Shown one piece after another: positions 8,941-16,492 of a stretch of 64,000 bases of DNA (within the stretch, counting starts at the first letter, position 1; every line of letters begins with the position of its first letter). The stretch comes from Streptomyces sp. NBC_01210 (GTDB taxonomy: Bacteria; Actinomycetota; Actinomycetes; Streptomycetales; Streptomycetaceae), in NCBI RefSeq assembly GCF_036010325.1, contig NZ_CP108549.1:1240001-1304000 (forward strand). Reading direction: 5' to 3'. Below the pieces are notes generated by a model that saw only the letters and a list, made by a program, of their open reading frames with translations, did not search any database and had not been told where the DNA came from. Position numbers and translations under genes: made by a program.

Positions 8941-9390
8941 TCACTGATCCGTGTCGGGAAGCCGGATGTCGCCCATGACGCCGGTGTTGGCGACGTTGAC
9001 ACCGCCGCTGTTGGCCGTGAAGACCTGACCGGTACCGACCGCTTCGGCCCAGCGGTTGTGGTCGGCCGGCAGCGTGGCCCGTAACTCGTGGGTCAGGGCG
9101 CGTAGTTGGTCGACCACCTCGGGGTGCTCCTGCATGAGGTCGGTCAGACGCGTACGCCACACCGGAAACAGTTCCTCGCGTATACGGCCGGACCCGCCGT
9201 CGGCGGCACCCTCGATCCGGGCCGCCGCCTCGTCCAGCCGTGATGCCGCGAGGCGTTCGCGTCGCGGGTCGCCCTGGCCGAGCAACCGCAGGAAGCCGGT
9301 GCGCGCGGTCTGCCACGCGTCGGTCGCTGCCGCGGCCACCAGAGCCGCGGCACCGGATGACGCCAGCGGAATGAGTAATTCACCGGCCAC
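8941..9390 (-). CDS. Small helical putative effector with C-terminal amyloid-type motif (BELL-like)
   Basis: A 149-aa protein starting at GTG 9390, with AAAGGACGG upstream. Residues 1-25 are a hydrophobic alanine-rich helix (LLIPLASSGAAALVAAAA). Residues 30-120 are predicted amphipathic helices. The C-terminus carries NSGGVNVANTGVMGDI at 127-142. It ends 4 bp before the NLR start, so the two are co-transcribed. Established knowledge: BELL-domain proteins in multicellular bacteria have a membrane-targeting helical bundle and a C-terminal amyloid signalling motif matching the N-terminus of a neighbouring NLR. I infer this gene is such an effector from architecture and context; I cannot confirm the fold. 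Confidence 0.75.
   Translation of the reverse strand: MAGELLIPLASSGAAALVAAAATDAWQTARTGFLRLLGQGDPRRERLAASRLDEAAARIEGAADGGSGRIREELFPVWRTRLTDLMQEHPEVVDQLRALTHELRATLPADHNRWAEAVGTGQVFTANSGGVNVANTGVMGDIRLPDTDQ
8975..9012 (-). repeat. 38-bp direct repeat, copy B (codes for the effector motif)
   Basis: Perfect match to 8833-8870. It encodes residues 127-138 (NSGGVNVANTGV) of the small helical protein. After the repeat the two genes diverge at once: ATG GGC GAC here, ATC GGC AAA in the NLR gene. Confidence 0.95.
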
Positions 9391-9574
9391 GACTCACCGT
9401 CCTTTGCAGGATACCTATAGCGTTGAATTACCATAGAACACCCCTGCGTGACAATGAGAGTGGGACGATCGGATACGTTCTCGCACTCATGTACTACGGA
9501 GTCAGGTCACTTGTGAGGCATGGCGAGAAACGCACTCTTGTGGCCTGAAGAGTGGCCAGGGTAGCTGTTGTTGC
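9391..9574. promoter_or_regulatory. Divergent promoter region of the NLR pair and the duplicated-domain gene
   Basis: 184 bp of lower GC content than the surroundings. On the minus strand, TATAGGTAT about 25 bp before the GTG at 9390 could serve as a -10 region, and AAAGGACGG gives the ribosome site. No clear promoter could be assigned on the plus strand. Confidence 0.35.
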
Positions 9575-10837
9575 GTGGCCGATACCGCACTGAGTGGACC
9601 ATGGGTGGGCGACGACGGCGCCCTGTACTACATGCGTCAAGTGGACAGCTCCCTGTGGTGGGCGGGATTGAGTGCGGATTCACCACTGGGCGTTAGCGAT
9701 TTCCATCTGGGGCTCAGGTTCGCCAACGTCTTCAGGGGGCGACTCGTCGGTTCCTCGATCATCGGTGAATGGGTGGATACACCACGCGGTGACGTGCCGC
9801 AGAACGGCACCATGGACCTCACCGTGGTGTCCGGTGATGAGATCAGAAGATTGCGTGAAACCGGCGGATTCGGCGGCTCGGTCTGGCGACGGACGGAAAC
9901 TCCCTCACGGCCGGACATCGCCTCTGCATTCCGGCGGCTCTTCCACCCTTGCGATCCCACACCGCCGCCTCCGGGGCCCGCATACTCCGGATCTCTCACC
10001 GCATACCAGGAGAACACCGTCGTCGAAGGTACCGTGGTTCAAAATCTCGTGACGCTGTCCGACCCGGTGGCTCCACAGGGCGGTTCATCCGTCAGCGACC
10101 AGCAGGTCGGCTTTGTCATGAGGGCCGACCGGATACTTCCCGTGCCGGAACCTCTCACGGCCATGCTCGACAAGCAGAACCGCATGGTTGTGTGCAGGAT
10201 TCTGGTCCAGGGGACCAGGGACGGTTCCGACCGGGCCGGTGAATCCGGTCCCGTGCTCCCCGGATGGAGACAGCGGGACGCCAACAGTGTCCTGTTCGTC
10301 AACGGGCGACCGGTCAACGGATCCGTCCGGGTGCAGCAGAACGGCATCGTGCTGATGTCCGGCCGGGACCTGCCCCCTGGCACGCCCGTGCAGGTCCGTG
10401 GATTTCTGGCGCTCACCGATGATGGCGCCCCCCGGACCTCCGAAACCGGCGTCACCGAGCCACGGATCGAGGTGTGTCCGGTGTATTCGGTCCACGCCGT
10501 GACGCCGGTTGCCCGGGGAACGCTCACCGGGATCTGGACCGCGGACGACCTGGGCACCTACTACGTCCGCCAGATCGGCAACATTGTCTGGTGGCTCGGC
10601 ATGAGCCACGACCAAGGCGCAACCTTCACAAACGTGTTCAGCGGAGTGGTCACATCGAACGGCACCGGCACGTCCGTGCAGGGCACGTGGGTGGATGTGC
10701 CGCTGGGAACACGCCGACGTGCGGGACGACTCATCGTCGATTCACCCGACGGTGTCACGTTGAACGCTGTCGGTGCCGCACCCCATGCGGTCGCCCGTCG
10801 ATGGGAGAAGGTGTCGGACAACCTCGTTCAGCCCTAA
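9575..10837 (+). CDS. Uncharacterised protein with a duplicated W/Y-rich domain
   Basis: A 420-aa protein with a GTG start and no signal peptide. The first about 110 and last about 110 residues are homologous copies of one domain. Shared features are GxWxxDDxGxYYxRQ, WWxGxS, FxNVFxG and GxWxDxPxG (GPWVGDDGALYYMRQ at the front, GIWTADDLGTYYVRQ at the back). Between them is a segment of about 200 residues with a proline-rich start (PCDPTPPPPGP). I do not recognise the family. The regular W/Y/G pattern suggests a small beta-barrel or beta-sandwich that may bind a ligand or glycan. It lies divergently next to the NLR pair and is followed on the same strand by the epimerase, 51 bp downstream. Confidence 0.75.
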   Translation: MADTALSGPWVGDDGALYYMRQVDSSLWWAGLSADSPLGVSDFHLGLRFANVFRGRLVGSSIIGEWVDTPRGDVPQNGTMDLTVVSGDEIRRLRETGGFGGSVWRRTETPSRPDIASAFRRLFHPCDPTPPPPGPAYSGSLTAYQENTVVEGTVVQNLVTLSDPVAPQGGSSVSDQQVGFVMRADRILPVPEPLTAMLDKQNRMVVCRILVQGTRDGSDRAGESGPVLPGWRQRDANSVLFVNGRPVNGSVRVQQNGIVLMSGRDLPPGTPVQVRGFLALTDDGAPRTSETGVTEPRIEVCPVYSVHAVTPVARGTLTGIWTADDLGTYYVRQIGNIVWWLGMSHDQGATFTNVFSGVVTSNGTGTSVQGTWVDVPLGTRRRAGRLIVDSPDGVTLNAVGAAPHAVARRWEKVSDNLVQP

Positions 10838-10888
10838 CGACCGTTCGGCTTCCGCGCCATGTGACGCTTCCAGGAAGACGGTGGACAA

Positions 10889-11959
10889 ATGCGGGTCATC
10901 TCGGTGCTGGGAGGGCGTCCTCACCTGATCAAGTGCGAGACGATCCACCGGGCATTCACCGGTACTCCAGCGCGGCACGACTCCGTCGAGTGCTGGCTCG
11001 GCGCCGTCAGCGACTACCCGGGGGCGAGCGCCGACTTCGAGCTGCCAAAGCCCCTGGAAACCATACGTGAGCAGGACGCGGGCCAACTCGTCCGACGGCT
11101 GCGCGCCGTGCTGACGGTGGCCCGGCCATCCTTGGCACTGCTGTACGGCGACCTGGAAACGACGCTCGTCGGGCTGAGTGTCACCCAGCAGTTGTCGGTA
11201 CCCGCGGTTCACGTGGAATCCGGATACCGCAGTGGCGATCTCACCGATCGTGAGGAGCTCATACGGATCGCCGTTGCCCATGGGGCGCACCATCGCATCG
11301 CCTTCACCCGGTCCATGGAACGCAACCTGCAGGAAGAGGGCATCGCCGCCGCAACGGTGTCCCGGTTCGGCAACCCGGCGCTGCAGACGCTTCACCGGCG
11401 CCTGGTCGTGATGCGGCCGGCCGTGGGCCGTCCCGAATCCCGACCGCCGGGGCTCGTTACCTTTCACCGCGAGGAGAACCTCCTCGACCCGCTGCGGATG
11501 GCATGGATCATCGGCTGTCTCGAAGCACTCGCAGCGCACTTCACGCTGTCGGTCGTGCTGTTCCGCCGGACCGAGATCCAGCTCCAGCGGTTCCGTCTCC
11601 GCGACCGCCTCGACGCACTCGCCGACCGCTTCAGCACCGTACGACTGCGGACCACACTGCGGTACACCGACTACGTCCGGGAGTTGAGCCGCGCCTCCTT
11701 CGTCCTCACCGACTCCTCCACGGTCCAGGATGACTGCGCGCTGGTCCGCAAGCCGTGCTTCGTCATGCGGCCGACCAGCCCGCGCCTGAGCGACTTCCCC
11801 ACCACGACCAGAATCGTCGACGCCGTCGCACCGGAGCGTCTGGCGCTGCTGGTCAGCGAGAGCCTGGACGGTGACACCAGCGCCGAGCCCCCGAACACGC
11901 ACAGAATGGGCCGCGCGTATGACACATCGTTCGTGGAACTACTGACGAGCCTCGTCTGA
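10889..11959 (+). CDS. UDP-N-acetylglucosamine 2-epimerase-like (WecB family) protein
   Basis: A 356-aa protein of the GT-B-fold epimerase family that interconverts UDP-GlcNAc and UDP-ManNAc or hydrolyses such sugars. GGRPHLIK (8-15) corresponds to the GTRPE(I/V)IK signature. Equivalents of the catalytic acids are Asp88 (YGDLE), Glu110 (HVESGYRSGD) and Glu122 or 123 (DREEL). His193 (FHREEN) matches the THRREN motif. The C-terminal nucleotide site is LTDSSTVQDD with KPCFVMRPTSPR. The motifs are diverged, so the substrate is uncertain. There is no glycan cluster around it. Its last 21 bp overlap the end of the convergent ATP-grasp gene. Confidence 0.85.
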   Translation: MRVISVLGGRPHLIKCETIHRAFTGTPARHDSVECWLGAVSDYPGASADFELPKPLETIREQDAGQLVRRLRAVLTVARPSLALLYGDLETTLVGLSVTQQLSVPAVHVESGYRSGDLTDREELIRIAVAHGAHHRIAFTRSMERNLQEEGIAAATVSRFGNPALQTLHRRLVVMRPAVGRPESRPPGLVTFHREENLLDPLRMAWIIGCLEALAAHFTLSVVLFRRTEIQLQRFRLRDRLDALADRFSTVRLRTTLRYTDYVRELSRASFVLTDSSTVQDDCALVRKPCFVMRPTSPRLSDFPTTTRIVDAVAPERLALLVSESLDGDTSAEPPNTHRMGRAYDTSFVELLTSLV

Positions 11960-12844
11960 TGCCCGGCGGATCAACGACCGCAGTGGGCCCAACAGACCCG
12001 TGCCCCAGAACGGGGTGGAGTTGAAGTCGATGATGTATGCCCGCCCGGCATCGTCTATCAGCACATCGAGGGCCCCGTAGCCGATCCGGCAGTGACCGGT
12101 GTACGCGGAGACCACGGCCCTGACGGATACGGGCACCTGCGCCGGGGCCGACACCAGCGTGCAGTCCGCTGGCACCCTGTCCACGGACCGGTGGCTTTCG
12201 AAAGCCAGGAACGCGACCGTGCTCCCATAAATGACGGCCCGGAACATGCGGCCCTCGGCATTCGAGATGTAGTTCTCGACGACGAAATCCGGCGTCGTCC
12301 ACACTTCGGCGCCGATCTCGGCACGCCTGGCCACGAGGTAGTCCGGGGGACCGGACGAATGGCCGCCGGCCACCTCCGCGTGGCCTGCGAGCCTTGATCG
12401 GGACAGCAGTTCGGGAAGGCCTCCGTAATTGCGATTGGTCTTGATGATCAGGAGATCATCGGGTGCCCCATGGGGGACGGCCGTCGTGGTCGGTATGCCG
12501 ATCAGGGCGCAGGACTGCTGCAGCCGCCGTTTCGAGATGTCGACGACACCTTGGTTCATCACATCGATTCCCCGGTCGCGCAGCCGTATGCCGAGCACCT
12601 CGCGTTGCGCGGGCAGGTGCTCGGCGCACGTCAGGTCGATGTGAAAGATGAAAGTTGAGACAGAGGTGGGAATCCTGGCGATGATGTCTTCGGGTGAATC
12701 ATCTGGAAGTGCGTGCAATCGGATGCTCGACGGGAGGAGTCGCTGCAGCAGATAGCCCCGCCAGGAGCTGTGATCGTAGACCGCAACCCTCGCGTCACCG
12801 ACGCACGGATCACCACCGGATGCCCGCGTGCCATCCCCCGCCAT
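11939..12844 (-). CDS. ATP-grasp family protein
   Basis: A 301-aa protein. The ATG at 12844 is chosen because GAGGGGGCGG stands just before it; the frame extends further upstream without support. ATP-grasp features: a conserved lysine at about 135 in LLIIKTNRNYGGLPE, VENYISN with FRAVIYGSTVAF in the central domain, and GALDVLIDDAGRAYIIDFNST near the C-terminus, which supplies the Asp/Asn Mg-ATP ligands. Such enzymes form amide or peptide bonds, but the substrates cannot be told from the sequence. It is convergent with the epimerase (21-bp overlap) and divergent from the alpha/beta hydrolase, so the three may serve one uncharacterised pathway. Confidence 0.8.
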   Translation of the reverse strand: MAGDGTRASGGDPCVGDARVAVYDHSSWRGYLLQRLLPSSIRLHALPDDSPEDIIARIPTSVSTFIFHIDLTCAEHLPAQREVLGIRLRDRGIDVMNQGVVDISKRRLQQSCALIGIPTTTAVPHGAPDDLLIIKTNRNYGGLPELLSRSRLAGHAEVAGGHSSGPPDYLVARRAEIGAEVWTTPDFVVENYISNAEGRMFRAVIYGSTVAFLAFESHRSVDRVPADCTLVSAPAQVPVSVRAVVSAYTGHCRIGYGALDVLIDDAGRAYIIDFNSTPFWGTGLLGPLRSLIRRASDEARQ

Positions 12845-13008
12845 TCCGCCCCCTCGCGCACGTGTGCGTTCTTCGATGACGTGACGAATCGTCGATTCAT
12901 CCGATGGCACCCGACTGCGGACCGATACAAGTATGGACTGCGAAAGCCGGGCGGAACGGTGAGACGGTACTTCCCGGCTGCAGAATCCCACAACGGAAGA
13001 GAGGCCCC

Positions 13009-13860
13009 GTGCCACTTATGTACGAGCACGATCGCCCTCCGGCCGGCAGGGCGACCGAGGACGGCGGGCGCGTCCTCATCGACGTCGCTGTGGCGCGGAT
13101 CCCGGGCTACCGGCCACTCGAGTACGACCTGCGCACGCCGGCCGGGGCCGGCCCGTGGCCGGTGGTGTTCTGGGTGCACGGAGGGGCCTGGCGCACAGGC
13201 GGCCGCCGGGACCGGCCCCCGGCGGGACCGGAGTTCGGCATGCATGAGCGCCTGCTCGGCCGCGGATACGCCGTGGCGGACCTCAGTTACCGGCTCAGCC
13301 ACGAAGCGGTCTACCCCTGCCAACTCCACGACCTTCAGTCGGCGATCCGGTGGACGCGTGCCTTCGCCGCCGACCTGAACATCGACCCCACGCGCTGTGC
13401 GATCTTCGGAGAGTCCGCAGGCGGGCACCTTGCCACCCTGGCAGCCCTCGCCACCACCCCACCCGACGGATCTGCGGCCCTGCAAGCTGCGATCGCCTGG
13501 TACCCACCGACCGATCTCACCTTCGCCGACGGTCCACCGGAGCCGGATGACCCGGCGATCCCGCTCTTCGGCGGGATGCCCGCCGATGTCCCCGAGGTGG
13601 CCCGGCTCGGCAGCCCGGTCCATCAGATCCGCAGCACGGCACCACCGCTCCTCTGCGTGCACGGCACCGCCGACCAGAACGTGCCACTGAGTCACAGCCA
13701 GGCGCTGGTGGATGGATTGCGCGCACTGGGAAACCGGGCAGAACTCGTGGCCGTACCCGACGCCAAGCACGGTTTCGAGGGATGCGACGACATCGGAGCC
13801 CTCATCGATCTGTCGGTCGACTTCCTGGACGACGCACTCGTTCGCGGCCACGGCAGATGA
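13009..13860 (+). CDS. Alpha/beta hydrolase (carboxylesterase, HSL/BD-FAE type)
   Basis: A 283-aa cytoplasmic serine hydrolase. The oxyanion motif is HGGAW (57-61), the nucleophile is Ser136 in GESAGG, and the rest of the triad is Asp222 (HGTADQNVP) and His254 (AKHGFEG). The HGGxW motif and GESAGG place it with hormone-sensitive lipase-like esterases, which act on small acyl esters. The GTG at 13009 follows GGAAGAGAGG; an ATG at 13018 is also possible. Its 164-bp upstream region is shared with the divergent ATP-grasp gene and holds a near-palindrome GAATCGTCGATTC at 12886-12898. Confidence 0.88.
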   Translation: MPLMYEHDRPPAGRATEDGGRVLIDVAVARIPGYRPLEYDLRTPAGAGPWPVVFWVHGGAWRTGGRRDRPPAGPEFGMHERLLGRGYAVADLSYRLSHEAVYPCQLHDLQSAIRWTRAFAADLNIDPTRCAIFGESAGGHLATLAALATTPPDGSAALQAAIAWYPPTDLTFADGPPEPDDPAIPLFGGMPADVPEVARLGSPVHQIRSTAPPLLCVHGTADQNVPLSHSQALVDGLRALGNRAELVAVPDAKHGFEGCDDIGALIDLSVDFLDDALVRGHGR

Positions 13861-14083
13861 CAACGGGTCGGGCGGGCCGACGCTCAGGAGGTGACCCGCG
13901 TCCTGCCCGCCGGGCGTCCCGGTGAGCCGCGCGAGGTCGCCGAGGCCGTCGCCTGGCTGCTCTCGCCCGCCTCCTCCTTCGTCAACGGAAGCCGTCTTCA
14001 CCGTCGACGGCGGCGTGACCGCCCTCGCCCCCGGCACGCTCGCCTGCGACTTCCGGATCGAACCGCGAGCACCGCACGCCTGA
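13861..14083 (+). pseudogene. C-terminal remnant of a short-chain dehydrogenase (SDR), frameshifted
   Basis: The frame at 13891 reads LPAGRPGEPREVAEAVAWLL and SPASSFVNG, the standard C-terminal part of SDR oxidoreductases. At about 13990 the next frame continues with AVFTVDGGVTALAPG and stops at 14081-14083. One base has been gained or lost inside VNG-xxFTVDGG. The Rossmann fold, the YxxxK active site and any start are missing, so this is a decaying gene fragment and not a functional protein. Confidence 0.75.
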
Positions 14084-14090
14084 CGCCTGG

Positions 14091-14633
14091 TCAGGGGTTT
14101 CGTCGAAGCCGTGCCGAAAGGTGGTGCTGCAGGGGTTGACCGACCGCCGCGAGGTCATGGACGAAGGCGAGCGTGTCCTCGTCCGTCACGGTGTAGCGGC
14201 GGCGGGTGGCGTTCACCTCCTTGGCCGTGGGAGTGAGAGCCACCTCGTGGGTGGTGAGGTCGACCGTGCCGGCGTCGGCGCTGCCGACCAGGATCTCCGC
14301 GATGCCGGTGGGCTGGGTGATCAACGCCTCCACACGTCCATCGGGTTGGAGCCGCCACCAGCCGCTCTCCCGGGCCGACGGCCGCAGCGGGGTACCGTCC
14401 GCGCCGAGCAGCCAGGCGCGCGCCTCGTAGTGGAGAAAGGGCCGCCCGTCGTGGCTGAAGGTGACCTCCTGCGCGTACGTGAACTCCTCGTCGAGCGTCG
14501 GATATCCGCCCCGGCCCCGGCCGGCCCAGGTACCCAGCAGCCCGATCACCGGATCGAGCAGTGCGTGCGGTGCGGGTGCCTCGTCCGATCGCAGGGCGTC
14601 GGGATACGGGGGCTTCTGGGCGGGGTCGTACAT
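14091..14633 (-). CDS. FABP-family / nitrobindin-like heme-binding protein
   Basis: A 180-aa protein with the nitrobindin (DUF1794) signature [13 protein letters not shown] at 34-46 and [19 protein letters not shown], then a 10-stranded beta-barrel pattern ending in LQHHLSARL. The C-terminal histidine pair is where the family's proximal heme ligand lies. Family members bind heme in a small barrel and have been assigned peroxynitrite isomerase activity; whether this one holds heme is inferred. The start is well supported by CAGGAGCG 8 bp before the ATG. It ends just after the SDR remnant, on the opposite strand. Confidence 0.88.
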   Translation of the reverse strand: MYDPAQKPPYPDALRSDEAPAPHALLDPVIGLLGTWAGRGRGGYPTLDEEFTYAQEVTFSHDGRPFLHYEARAWLLGADGTPLRPSARESGWWRLQPDGRVEALITQPTGIAEILVGSADAGTVDLTTHEVALTPTAKEVNATRRRYTVTDEDTLAFVHDLAAVGQPLQHHLSARLRRNP

Positions 14634-15037
14634 GATGCGCGCTCCTGGGTCGAGGCCGGTGCCGGACGGCAGCTTAGGCGGACGCGTGGACCGCCCGGGC
14701 GAAGGCTTCGCTCAGCATGAACACGGCGCGGGGGGCGGAGTTCATGACGGCTGAGCCGGCACGGAGATGGGGGTCGGCCCTCCAAAGCCGTCGCGGAACG
14801 GCAACCGCGGACTCTTCGCCCAGCCGTACCGGCCACGGGTCCGCGCGACTACGTGTGCGAGTACGCAGTTTCCCGGATGCCGGGGAGGCTCGCCGCTGTG
14901 AAGATCGCTCCACGAGCCGTGCGTCGGGGCGGACTGGATGCTCTCTGGCGTTCTTCTCCCTTAGGTCGGAGCTGTTTCTGTCGACCGACGCGTCACCGGC
15001 GTCGAGCAATATGGGAGCGGTACAGGGAAGGCAACGC
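14634..15037. other. Divergent intergenic region, 404 bp
   Basis: No gene is well supported here. On the minus strand, 14745-14677 could encode a 23-residue peptide ([20 protein letters not shown] and a few more) just upstream of the nitrobindin gene. The longer open frame behind it has shadow-like composition. The plus strand holds the ribosome site GGGAAGG for the zinc-ribbon gene at the right end. Confidence 0.35.
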
Positions 15038-15604
15038 ATGAACCAGCGTCAGCAAGTGGAATTCCACGCCTCGTGCGGGCACCTGATCTCGGCTCCGGCC
15101 GACCGCGCCGAGCAGGACGTCCGTTGCCCCCACTGCCACCAGGTGGTCCGGGCCCCGTCGGCCGATGTTCCATACGCCTCGCCCGTGCTCGCCCCCGATC
15201 CCGCGCCGGCCGGGGCGGCGGAGCCGACCGCCCTGACCGCCCTCTACTTGACCGCGCTGATGGCCGGTGTGCTGGGCGCCGCCCTCGTCTACCTGGTCAT
15301 GTTCAACGAGTTCTCCGAGTCCGAACTGGTCACGATCACCCCACTGTGGCTCTTCCCGATCGTCTTCGGCCTGTACGGTTTCGTCTCCCAGCGGCTGCTG
15401 CGCCATATCGCCGCGGGGCGCGCGGGAACCCTTGGCCAGGCCGCCCGCATGTCGATCGACGTGGCCGGTCATTGGGCAGCCCTGGTGCTCTTCCCGTTCC
15501 TGGTGCTGAGGTGGCGCAGCTCCCTGCTCGTGTCGCTGGCGGCGGCGGTCTTCTGGGCCGTGCTGCTGTGGCTCTTCTTCGCAGTGCTCTTCCCGACCCT
15601 CTGA
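15038..15604 (+). CDS. Zinc-ribbon membrane protein, uncharacterised
   Basis: A 188-aa protein. The N-terminus has Cys13 with Cys30-x2-Cys33 (ASCGH and VRCPHCHQV), a compact zinc-ribbon-like element. After a proline/alanine linker come about four transmembrane segments (residues about 61-82, 92-115, 140-155 and 162-187). The ATG at 15038 follows GGGAAGG; the frame is open upstream but without a start signal. A small integral membrane protein of unknown role; neighbours give no hint. Confidence 0.75.
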   Translation: MNQRQQVEFHASCGHLISAPADRAEQDVRCPHCHQVVRAPSADVPYASPVLAPDPAPAGAAEPTALTALYLTALMAGVLGAALVYLVMFNEFSESELVTITPLWLFPIVFGLYGFVSQRLLRHIAAGRAGTLGQAARMSIDVAGHWAALVLFPFLVLRWRSSLLVSLAAAVFWAVLLWLFFAVLFPTL

Positions 15605-15723
15605 GCGCCGCCACGGCATCACGCAACGCGCCGAAGGGAAACAGCGATGTCGCCATCGGTCTGCTTGATGTTTGAGGCAGCTCGCACTGGCGTCTGAAAA
15701 CGGTGAGAGGCAGGTAACGAATT

Positions 15724-16065
15724 GTGCCGCTGACCTTTCCGTCTCATGCCGCCGCCGTGACGCCGTTGAAGATACGGCGGCCTGACTCGTTCGACGGCAT
15801 CGCGCGAGTGGTAGGTCGAGTCCACCGCGCCGGATCTTCCCTACGCGGTGGGCGCGCCCTTGTTGACGTACGGACACACCTGGCCGGACTCGCCCTGTCG
15901 GGAGTCCCCTTGAGCGTTGTCGCCACCCTGCTCATGGAACTGGGTTGGGCGGCGGAACTTGAAGATCTGTTCCTCCGGGTCGGCGGCAGGTTCTCGCGCG
16001 TCGAGCCGCGGCGGCGGATGCGCGACGCCGTGCGAGGGCTGCCCCCGTCGTCGTCCGTCGCGTGA
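15724..16065 (+). pseudogene. Possible degraded DUF4184 membrane protein
   Basis: A 113-codon frame beginning at GTG with PLTFPSHAAAVTPLKIRRPD, very close to the N-terminal signature of DUF4184 membrane proteins (MPFTLSHAAAVLPL...). Full-length members are about 230-270 residues with several membrane helices. Here only one later hydrophobic piece remains (HLAGLALSGVPLSVVATLLM), so an internal deletion or fusion of fragments is likely. It could be a short expressed membrane protein, but a remnant is the better guess. Confidence 0.4.
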
Positions 16066-16492
16066 GTCTCCTCCGCGGCATCTCCTGGAGGCTTCAGGGG
16101 AACTACGTAATCGAGTACGTAGGTTCAGCGCCCGTACCGGGTCCTCCAAGCCGCCGGAGCATCACGGCAGCGCGAGTACGTGCGGTCCCACCGCGCCCCG
16201 ACCACGCGTTGCCCGCAGCCGCGTCCCAGTTCGTCGACCAGGTCGTCGCGCCCGCAGGCTGGATACGTCTTCAACGGCTTGAAGGAGCCGCAGCCCGTGC
16301 CCTTGGTCAAACAGTCCAGGGCGTCGTTGACCACCGTGCCCAGGGCCCACCCGGGACGGGAACAGGCCGGCCTGCCCCGGGCGGCACACCTGCGGAATAC
16401 GTAGCCGGATACGTGGTTCCACTGAGGTCTCTTCCCTCCCAGCCGTCTACGTTCGACGAGTCGGACGGCGCGAACGGTGTTGAGGGGACTGC
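16066..16492. other. Intergenic region, 427 bp, with possible minus-strand remnant
   Basis: It contains the CTACGTA/TACGTAG inverted repeat (16103-16122) and the GAGGGG ribosome site for the lipoprotein. On the minus strand, about 16350-16125 reads VVNDALDCLTKGTGCGSFKP, then LKTYPACGRDDLVDELGRGC and on to a stop at 16125. It has high GC3 and balanced, cysteine-containing protein-like composition, so it may be the tail of a lost gene. No start with a ribosome site was found. Confidence 0.4.
16103..16122. promoter_or_regulatory. Inverted repeat CTACGTA-N6-TACGTAG
   Basis: Perfect 7-bp arms (16103-16109 and 16116-16122) separated by ATCGAG, followed by GTTCAGCG. TACGTAG plus a TTCA(C/G)CG element also occurs at 25085-25104 and, split, at 27279-27310. 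All three lie in intergenic DNA, which suggests a shared regulator-binding or promoter element. Confidence 0.45.

Noticed and set aside
14677..14745. A 23-codon upstream frame before the nitrobindin-like gene
   Set aside because: No ribosome site of its own was found, and the longer frame behind it has shadow-like composition. It is mentioned only in the intergenic entry.
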